This document shows, piece by piece, positions 1 to 5,016 of a DNA stretch of 8,404 nucleotides (its first letter is position 1; each line of letters starts with the position of its first letter). The notes beneath the pieces are model-generated. The model ran no database searches and had not been told where the DNA came from. It saw only the letters and a program-made list of their open reading frames with translations. This stretch comes from Anaerolineales bacterium. Lineage in GTDB: Bacteria > Chloroflexota > Anaerolineae > Anaerolineales > UBA4823. The stretch spans positions 1 to 8,404 of the forward strand of contig JAOAHK010000082.1 in assembly GCA_026415275.1 (NCBI GenBank). The letters run 5' to 3'. The translations under genes were made by a program, and so were the position numbers.

Positions 1-1576
1 CCTCGGAGAGCAGCTTCGCCCACGTGGAGGCCTTAATTGCCAGCGTGATCGAGGCGAAGAGGCAGACACCAAGCAGATTGGTAGCCATCGAGAGTTCTTG
101 GAAGGGCTTGATCCAGGCTTTATTGCCATCTTCGAGATAGTCGATTTCACCGACAACGCCCAATTCTTCATCGCGATAGCCAAATGCGTCGATTGCCGAG
201 GCATACGGGCGCAAGTGATCGGCACCACGCGCGGCCGTTGCGTGCACAACTGCCTCGCCTTTGCTGGCGCGCACCTCATCTGCTGCCATTTCTAGCCCTT
301 TGACATGCATCGCAGCGTATTCTGCTTGAGGGCCTAAGGCTTCTGCTGCCCGCTTGACACCTTGCGCTAGGAGATCGCCAATTCCCTCGCGGTGGGCAAT
401 ACGCTTGACACACTCCACTACAGCGTCCCCATTACCCCAAGTCAGGTCAATGCCTTGAGTCTTTTCTTTGTTCAGGATACCCTGTTCATACCATTCCATA
501 GCAGTTGCAATCACCTGCCCTGTGGAGATAATATCCAAGCCAAAATCATTGGCAAGGTGATTCGCCGCCGCAACGGCGTTAAGATCGGTAACTAGACACT
601 TGCTCCCAAACGCAGCAATTGACTCATATTCTGGCCCACCACCTTCCATACCCGCATAGGGTCCTTCTTTGACCTTTGTATAACGCCCGCAATGGATGGC
701 GCAGTTGAAACAGGCTTTGGGGGAGACCTCTAAGATTTGGTGATAGGCTTGGTAGGTCAACTTATCTTGAGATTCGGGGAAGGTCGTCCGTTGCCAGTTC
801 TTCGTCGGTAGGATGCCCAAAGCATTAATCGCATCATAGAATGAAGGGGTGCCATAGGGACGCAATTCTTCGCGCACAAACGTTTCGAGGAACATTTCCT
901 CTTTGGCATCTTTAGCGACCTCTTTGAGAGCCGCTTGATCAGCTGTAGGCAGGCGTTTGGTGCCGCGCACTGCAATTGCCTTGAGGTTTTTGCTGCCCAT
1001 CACAGCGCCGGGACCGCCGCGTCCAAAAGCGCGGTATTTCTCATTCATTATACTGGCAAACATTACCCCTTTTTCACCCGCAATTCCAATCGAAGCAACA
1101 GAGAGATTACTTAGCCCAAGGTTCTCCTTAAGGTAATCCTCGGTTTCGCTGACCGTCTTCCCCCACAGCATAGAAGCATCTCTGATCTCAACTTTGTCAT
1201 TGTCAATCACGAGATAAACGGGTGAGTCCGCTTTTCCAGTCACAACCAACATGTCCCACCCAGCGCGTTTGAGGGTCGGCGCAAAATCTCCACCGCCATT
1301 GGAAGCACCAATGGTTTTCGTTGGCGGCGACCAGAAAACAACCACGCACCGACCGCTACAGGGAGCAAGTGTGCCGGTGAGGGGTCCGGTTGCGAAGATC
1401 AGGGGTTGAACAGGGTCAAGGACATCTTTATCCGGTTGCACGAGCTCGTTGAACAAGCGCATCGCAACCCCCTCGCCGCCGACATACTGCTCAAACCATG
1501 CTTCCGCGATCGGTTGAGGCTCAGCTTGCCTCTTGGTCAAGTCAACGACCAACATTTTCCCCATATACCCTTTCAT
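1..1576 (-). CDS. Tungsten-type aldehyde:ferredoxin oxidoreductase, 3' end off the left edge
   Basis: The enzyme oxidises aldehydes to carboxylic acids with ferredoxin as electron acceptor, using a bis-tungstopterin centre and one [4Fe-4S] cluster in the cytoplasm. Reading the minus strand from 1576 gives an open frame of 525 codons that runs off the window; family members are about 600-620 residues, so roughly 80-90 are missing. Seen directly: Arg76 and SNGGGDF (from Ser92, with Asn93) in the N-terminal pterin-binding domain; RGGPGAVMGSKNLKA from Arg186; the cluster ligands C289-x2-C292-x3-C296 and, distally, Cys505 in NLLGVCLF; GPEYES (Glu316/Glu318) and a candidate active-site His454 in ADHLR. 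These sit at nearly the same positions as in the Pyrococcus furiosus enzyme (Arg76, Asn93, Cys288/291/295/494). The start is supported by GGAGG at 1582-1586, five bases upstream. Asparagine replaces the usual Asp of the second DxxG-x-C motif. The substrate cannot be told from sequence, and a molybdenum- or tungsten-dependent relative with another substrate remains possible. Confidence 0.95.
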   Translation of the reverse strand, partial: MKGYMGKMLVVDLTKRQAEPQPIAEAWFEQYVGGEGVAMRLFNELVQPDKDVLDPVQPLIFATGPLTGTLAPCSGRCVVVFWSPPTKTIGASNGGGDFAPTLKRAGWDMLVVTGKADSPVYLVIDNDKVEIRDASMLWGKTVSETEDYLKENLGLSNLSVASIGIAGEKGVMFASIMNEKYRAFGRGGPGAVMGSKNLKAIAVRGTKRLPTADQAALKEVAKDAKEEMFLETFVREELRPYGTPSFYDAINALGILPTKNWQRTTFPESQDKLTYQAYHQILEVSPKACFNCAIHCGRYTKVKEGPYAGMEGGGPEYESIAAFGSKCLVTDLNAVAAANHLANDFGLDIISTGQVIATAMEWYEQGILNKEKTQGIDLTWGNGDAVVECVKRIAHREGIGDLLAQGVKRAAEALGPQAEYAAMHVKGLEMAADEVRASKGEAVVHATAARGADHLRPYASAIDAFGYRDEELGVVGEIDYLEDGNKAWIKPFQELSMATNLLGVCLFASITLAIKASTWAKLLSE

Positions 1577-1606
1577 ATCTGCCTCCTTTTTCAAGAAAAA
1601 ATTAGC

Positions 1607-1634
1607 ATTCTAGGACAAAACGATTGTTTTACAA
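1607..1634 (-). promoter_or_regulatory. Candidate oxidoreductase promoter
   Basis: On the minus strand TTGTAA (1634-1629) and TAGAAT (1612-1607) are separated by 16 bases and lie about 30 bases upstream of the start codon. The -10 matches consensus at 5 of 6 bases and the -35 at 4 of 6. The elements are read directly; promoter activity is inferred. Confidence 0.5.
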
Positions 1635-1653
1635 GAATATATTAGGACAAAAC
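1611..1653. repeat. 11-bp direct repeat plus small palindrome framing the oxidoreductase promoter
   Basis: TAGGACAAAAC occurs at 1611-1621 and again, identically, at 1643-1653, with starts 32 bases apart, close to three turns of B-DNA. The first copy overlaps the candidate -10 box; the second lies just upstream of the candidate -35. Between them AAAAC-GATT-GTTTT (1617-1630) forms a short inverted repeat inside the promoter spacer. The arrangement suggests operator sites for a dimeric or paired regulator. The repeats are certain; the function is inferred and no regulator family was recognised from the words. Confidence 0.6.
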
Positions 1654-1851
1654 TCAACGCAGAGATAGTGAGACTTATAAGGGTTTCGTGAGATAGACGT
1701 AATAATTCGTGGAGAGTGTCTGAGCCATTTCCATTCTTCTCAAAACCTGCCTTCGAAAAAGCCAGATTGGAAATCAGCTTTGTGCTAACCCTTTTTGCAC
1801 CAATACCTTCGGCATGGAGTTGAAACTTTTCCCCAAGTTTAATTACTCAAG

Positions 1852-1857
1852 TATAAT
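1852..1857 (+). promoter_or_regulatory. -10 box for the lipoprotein gene
   Basis: A perfect TATAAT lies 28 bases upstream of the chosen ATG at 1886. No good -35 is present at 16-18 bases; TTGAAA at 1820-1825 is too far away (26 bases). Transcription would begin near 1864, downstream of the alternative ATG at 1814, which favours 1886 as the start. Confidence 0.5.
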
Positions 1858-1872
1858 TTCACGCATCGTTAG

Positions 1873-1878
1873 AAGGAG
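1873..1878 (+). promoter_or_regulatory. Ribosome-binding site deciding the lipoprotein start
   Basis: AAGGAG lies seven bases before the ATG at 1886. It selects this start over the in-frame ATG at 1814, which would add 24 residues and hide the signal peptide. Confidence 0.75.
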
Positions 1879-1885
1879 AAATCGC

Positions 1886-2536
1886 ATGAAATGGTTTATC
1901 CAAGTTTTCAACTCATCTCTACTGGCCTTGTTATTGGCTGCCTGTAGCGTGGTATTCCCTCAGCCAACCCCGACCCCAACAGCCACCTTGGCACCCACCG
2001 CAACCCCTATCCCAACCGACACCCCAACACCTCTGCCGACTGAAACCCCAACCGAAATTCCAACCAACACTCCTTTGCCCACCTTGCCCCCCTTACCTCC
2101 CCTGCCGACTCAAGCTCCTCCAACCCCAACGGTTGCTGCTGGCACAAAACCAATTCTGATCTACTTCATTCAGAAAGGGGGTGGGGGGAATGTTGCTTGT
2201 GGGGATAGCCTTGTGTATTATTTCACGGGCAAATACCGCACCGATGATGTCGAAGCAGATATTAAGACCGCCCTGCAAAATCTTTTCTTTTACAAAACAG
2301 CCGAGTTTGGCGGCGTATATAACCCACTCTACAAATCCAAACTAAATGTGGTCAGTGTTGAGGTTACTGATGGAACAGTTGAGATCGAATTGAGCGGAGA
2401 GATCAAGCTCAGTGAGGATCCATGCGATCCCAATCGGATTTATGCCATGCTAATTGCAACCGTGCGTCAATTCCCTGGTGTTGGAACGCCAAAATTTAGC
2501 TTGAATGGAGCAGGGATTAAAAACTTTCTTCAGTAG
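1886..2536 (+). CDS. Lipoprotein with Thr/Pro linker and GerMN-like domain
   Basis: A 216-residue exported lipoprotein of unknown function. Residues 1-20 form a lipoprotein signal peptide: a short basic start (MKW), a hydrophobic core and the lipobox LAAC, with Cys20 as the predicted lipidated residue. Residues 25-82 are almost only Thr and Pro with a few Ala, Leu, Ile, Asp and Glu, a flexible surface spacer. Residues 88-216 form a compact alpha/beta domain that resembles the GerMN (Germane) domain of spore-germination and actinobacterial lipoproteins: an initial beta strand (ILIYFIQ), a polar segment with Cys105, a middle part with VEVTDGTVEIELSG, then Cys180 followed by a helix ending in RQFPGVGTPKFSLNG. 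The two cysteines could form a disulfide outside the cell. Nothing indicates sporulation, so a general envelope role is more likely. The gene stands alone between a divergent oxidoreductase and a convergent metal ATPase. The start is fixed by the AAGGAG site and the signal peptide. The GerMN assignment comes from the pattern alone. Confidence 0.85.
   Translation: MKWFIQVFNSSLLALLLAACSVVFPQPTPTPTATLAPTATPIPTDTPTPLPTETPTEIPTNTPLPTLPPLPPLPTQAPPTPTVAAGTKPILIYFIQKGGGGNVACGDSLVYYFTGKYRTDDVEADIKTALQNLFFYKTAEFGGVYNPLYKSKLNVVSVEVTDGTVEIELSGEIKLSEDPCDPNRIYAMLIATVRQFPGVGTPKFSLNGAGIKNFLQ
1958..2131 (+). repeat. Low-complexity Thr/Pro-coding repeat
   Basis: This in-frame, C- and A-rich stretch codes for residues 25-82 of the lipoprotein, with many degenerate repeats of ACC/CCA-type codons (PTPT, TPTPLPTETPTE). 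Such DNA can gain or lose units by slippage while keeping frame, so linker length may vary between strains. Confidence 0.8.
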
Positions 2537-2564
2537 GAATTCGATCTTGAACTTACGCAGCTAG

Positions 2565-2603
2565 TTTTAGAGAACCAACAGCCTTCTTGTTGGTTCTCTA
2601 AAA
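2565..2603. terminator. Perfect 16-bp hairpin between convergent genes
   Basis: TTTTAGAGAACCAACA at 2565-2580 is perfectly complementary to 2588-2603, with a seven-base loop (GCCTTCT). It lies 28 bases after the lipoprotein stop and begins just beyond the ATPase stop, so it may end transcription in both directions. On both strands, however, the stem is followed by A rather than by a U-run, so it is not a canonical intrinsic terminator and may instead act as an mRNA 3'-end stabiliser. Confidence 0.65.
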
Positions 2604-2608
2604 GAAGG

Positions 2609-4720
2609 CTAATGAGCCGACAGCGCTTGTTTTTCGTTCAAAAGCCGCGCAGAGTTGGCAAGAATACCGAGATCGGGCAAGGATTGAGCTGCTGCAGCAA
2701 TGGTTGGAGGGAGAATGCCGAGGGCAGCTAAGCTAAGCCCGAAAAGGTTATACACCGCCGTAAAGATCAAGTTCATGCGTACGACGTCCATCGTGCGGCG
2801 AGCAATGCGCAGTAAATCTGGCACAAGCCGCCAATCTTCTCTCAATAGCGCAATATGGGCTGCTTCGATTGCGATGTCGCTTCCTGCGACACCCATCGCA
2901 ATCCCGACATCCGCTTGAGCAAGCGCTGGGGCATCGTTCACTCCATCGCCAACCATGATCACCTTTTTCCCCTGCGCTTGGAATGCCTTAACGATGGCGA
3001 TTTTATCTTCCGGCAACAAATTCGCCCGGGCAGGGATCTGAAGTTGGCTCGCCATTGCCTGAGCAGCCCGTTCATTGTCTCCCGTCAACAATTCGATGTG
3101 CTGAATCCCAAGATGGCGCAATTCCTTCAGCGCTTGAGCCACTTCTGGGCGCAGGCGATCGCTGGCTGCCAGCACAGCGCTCGGTTTTCCGTCAATCGCA
3201 AGGTACAGGAGAGTTTTTCCCTGTTCCTTTAGTTGAGCTGCCACTGAAAGTTTTTGAGTTTGAGAAAGAAAGCGAGCGCTACCAACCTCAATAAGGGAAC
3301 CCATAACTCTAGCACGCACACCAAGCCCAGATTGGGATTCAAATTGTTGGGCAGGTGGAATGGACAACCCCTTAGCCGTTGCGGCTTCTAAAACCGCTTC
3401 AGCTAAAGGATGTTCAGAGTATCGCTCGGCGGCAGCAGCATACGCCAGCAACTCGTCAGGACTCATCCCATTCAGCGGCACAATATCTGTGATTTGCGGT
3501 TTACCTATCGTCAACGTGCCTGTCTTGTCCACCAAGACGACAGTCGCTTGAGCCAATACCTCGATAAATTTTCCGCCTTTGATCACAATCCCCCGCTTGG
3601 CACTGACGCCAATAGAAGCCAACATGGCGATGGGTGTTGCCAAGGCGATCGAACAAGAACAAGCAACCACAAGGACAGACGCCGTAGCAAGTAGGTTACG
3701 GCTAAATAAAAACGTCAACCCTGCAACGCCAAGCACAATCGGCAGATAGTAAGCGCTAAACCGATCCGCAAGGCGCTGCACCTCGCCCCGATTGGCTTCA
3801 GCTTCTGAGACCAGCTTGATAATCCGTCCAAAGGTAGTGTCTTCGCCAACCCGTTCGGTGAGGATTCGCAAACTTCCACTTTTCACTAAGCTTGAGGCGT
3901 AAACAAAGCTCCCCTTTACGGCTTCGAGCGGCATGGCTTCGCCAGTGATGCTGGATTGATCCAACACCGCCTGCCCACTCAGTACAATTCCATCGACAGG
4001 GATTTTCTCGCCTGGTTTTACAATCACAAGATCCTTTGGTTGAACTTGACTAATGGGAATATGGATTTCATTGCCATCCCGCTCTACGCATGCAGTTTGG
4101 GGGACAAGGGATGCGAGAGCTTGAATGGCTTGGCGGGCTTGTTGAGCTGTAAAACGTTCAATAGTTGTGCCCACGTACATAAAAACGACCACAATTGCCC
4201 CCGCCACCCACTCGCCTACAAAAAGAGCAGCCACGGCTCCTAAGGTCATTAGTGAATGAGAGGAAATCTGTTTTCGCAATGTGGCAGCGATGGCATTGCG
4301 AAAGACAGGCATCCCCGCTAGGAGAACAGCTAAAATACCTAGCGGCCGAGGAACAAGCTCATTGAGCTTGTCGAAAAAGCCTAACCACTCTCCGAAAACC
4401 ACGACAAAGATGACAAAGGCAAAAACAAATACAAGGAAGGCATTAAGGCGTTTGGAGGTAGGGGTATAGGTAAGCTTGGCAGATTCAACCTGGGTAGGCA
4501 CTTGATAACCAGCTTTTTGCACTGCCTGCTGGATGATTGGCAGACTGACTAGAGAGGGATCAAAGTGAACTACCGCCTTTTCGCTGGTCAGAAAAACTTC
4601 AACAGATTGAACGCCTGGCAGAGCGGCAATAGCTTGTTGGACATGGCGCGTGCACTCTGCACAGTCCATGCCTTGAATTGGGATTTCTAGCTTCTGAAGG
4701 TTCGTCTGATTTTCTCTCAT
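2609..4720 (-). CDS. Heavy-metal P1B-type ATPase with CSC motif
   Basis: A 703-residue membrane pump that moves a transition-metal ion across the cytoplasmic membrane with ATP. Domains in order: an N-terminal HMA metal-binding domain (about 10-75) with GMDCAEC (Cys20, Cys23); four membrane segments (about 90-195); the actuator domain with TGE at 259-261; two membrane segments enclosing ACSCSIALATP (Cys354-Ser-Cys356); the phosphorylation site DKTGTLT (Asp398); the nucleotide-binding SEHPLA (His437-Pro438); the hinge GDGVNDAPA (Asp592, Asp596); and two last membrane segments with AQSLPDLGILANSARL. Length and order are normal for a one-HMA P1B ATPase. GMDC is frequent in Zn/Cd/Pb pumps, and the Asp of PDLG could match the Asp ligand of ZntA-type pumps. 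The usual CPC of Cu and Zn pumps is CSC here, so the metal and even the direction of transport are uncertain and no symbol is given. The start ATG has no clear Shine-Dalgarno sequence, but no other start keeps the HMA domain whole. No metal-responsive regulator lies beside it. Confidence 0.95.
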   Translation of the reverse strand: MRENQTNLQKLEIPIQGMDCAECTRHVQQAIAALPGVQSVEVFLTSEKAVVHFDPSLVSLPIIQQAVQKAGYQVPTQVESAKLTYTPTSKRLNAFLVFVFAFVIFVVVFGEWLGFFDKLNELVPRPLGILAVLLAGMPVFRNAIAATLRKQISSHSLMTLGAVAALFVGEWVAGAIVVVFMYVGTTIERFTAQQARQAIQALASLVPQTACVERDGNEIHIPISQVQPKDLVIVKPGEKIPVDGIVLSGQAVLDQSSITGEAMPLEAVKGSFVYASSLVKSGSLRILTERVGEDTTFGRIIKLVSEAEANRGEVQRLADRFSAYYLPIVLGVAGLTFLFSRNLLATASVLVVACSCSIALATPIAMLASIGVSAKRGIVIKGGKFIEVLAQATVVLVDKTGTLTIGKPQITDIVPLNGMSPDELLAYAAAAERYSEHPLAEAVLEAATAKGLSIPPAQQFESQSGLGVRARVMGSLIEVGSARFLSQTQKLSVAAQLKEQGKTLLYLAIDGKPSAVLAASDRLRPEVAQALKELRHLGIQHIELLTGDNERAAQAMASQLQIPARANLLPEDKIAIVKAFQAQGKKVIMVGDGVNDAPALAQADVGIAMGVAGSDIAIEAAHIALLREDWRLVPDLLRIARRTMDVVRMNLIFTAVYNLFGLSLAALGILPPTIAAAAQSLPDLGILANSARLLNEKQALSAH

Positions 4721-4724
4721 TGGT

Positions 4725-4740
4725 CAACAATTGCAACAAT
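4725..4740. repeat. Short direct repeat just before the ATPase start
   Basis: CAACAAT occurs at 4725-4731 and 4734-4740 (ATTGTTG twice on the coding strand), nine bases apart and ending four bases before the ATPase start codon, where a Shine-Dalgarno sequence would be expected. It could be a protein or RNA target, or chance in AT-rich DNA. Confidence 0.4.
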
Positions 4741-4762
4741 ATTTTGGATTAATACCATCAGA

Positions 4763-4768
4763 ATTATA
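4763..4768 (-). promoter_or_regulatory. -10 box for the metal ATPase gene
   Basis: A perfect TATAAT on the minus strand (4768-4763) lies 42 bases upstream of the ATPase start. At 17 bases of spacing the -35 position reads TTCTGC (4791-4786), a weak match, as expected for a promoter needing an activator. No MerR-type long palindrome was seen in the spacer. Confidence 0.5.
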
Positions 4769-4780
4769 CTCGATCTTCTT

Positions 4781-4836
4781 CCTGTGCAGAATCAATCCTT
4801 CGCCGTCAGCTCTCACCAGTCTGCTTACATCACAGG
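4781..4836 (-). other. Possible folded element upstream of the metal ATPase
   Basis: On the minus strand CCTGT (4836-4832) can pair with ACAGG (4785-4781) and, nested within, GCAGA (4824-4820) with TCTGC (4790-4786), the two stems stacking directly on one side and separated by a seven-base bulge on the other. An alternative pairing joins CGCC (4838-4835) with GGCG (4804-4801). It could be part of a leader RNA if transcription starts further upstream than the TATAAT at 4763-4768, or a DNA-level site otherwise. No known riboswitch family was recognised. Confidence 0.25.
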
Positions 4837-4892
4837 CGTCCTCACCTACAGATATCGTCAACGAATGAAAAACGAACAAACGAATCACCTTT

Positions 4893-4917
4893 GGGGAGAA
4901 AAACAATTGCCCTCCCC
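4893..4917. repeat. Small inverted repeat in the dikinase-ATPase spacer
   Basis: GGGGAG (4893-4898) and CTCCCC (4912-4917) form a six-pair GC-rich stem with a 13-base loop. No U-run follows on either strand, so it does not look like a terminator. Function unknown. Confidence 0.35.
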
Positions 4918-4954
4918 GAGACTCGCACCCAGTTCTTTCCCAAAAGTTTAAGAC

Positions 4955-4993
4955 ACCAAAACAAACGGAAGAGCACAAAAGCGCTCTTCCGTT
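4955..4993 (-). terminator. Intrinsic terminator of the pyruvate phosphate dikinase gene
   Basis: On the minus strand AACGGAAGAGC (4993-4983) pairs perfectly with GCTCTTCCGTT (4974-4964) around an eight-base loop, followed by TGTTTTGGTGT. An 11-bp stem with a U-rich tail, 24 bases after the stop codon, is a normal Rho-independent terminator. It separates the dikinase from the downstream metal ATPase gene. Confidence 0.85.
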
Positions 4994-5016
4994 CAATGAC
5001 TGGCAATAAGATAAGC

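Larger units (their letters stand above)
1577..1885. other. Divergent intergenic region, oxidoreductase to lipoprotein
   Basis: This 309-base stretch separates two divergently transcribed genes. The left 80 bases hold the oxidoreductase ribosome-binding site, a candidate promoter and an 11-bp direct repeat. The right 35 bases hold the lipoprotein -10 box and ribosome-binding site. In the middle (about 1655-1815) I see no convincing gene, tRNA or strong hairpin, only short matches such as GTGC/GCAC around 1782-1800. Confidence 0.7.

Noticed and set aside
1814..1885. Upstream in-frame ATG that would add 24 residues to the lipoprotein
   Set aside because: It lies upstream of the TATAAT box, lacks a ribosome-binding site and would bury the lipoprotein signal peptide behind a basic extension.
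2700..4469. Plus-strand open frames opposite the metal ATPase, up to 125 codons
   Set aside because: They overlap each other and mirror the codon pattern of the ATPase, with no independent support.
4835..4850. Resemblance of TAGGTGAGGACGCCT to the start of the M-box riboswitch
   Set aside because: Only a short word matches; the later conserved M-box segments are absent, so no riboswitch is annotated.
4900..4935. tRNA T-arm-like word (GGTGCGAGTCTC on the minus strand)
   Set aside because: The invariant TTC of the T-loop is missing and no acceptor or anticodon arm can be drawn around it.
4865..4951. Open frame of 28 codons on the plus strand (starting MKNEQTNHLWGE)
   Set aside because: It has no clear ribosome-binding site or promoter, lies antisense in a spacer and has no recognisable features.
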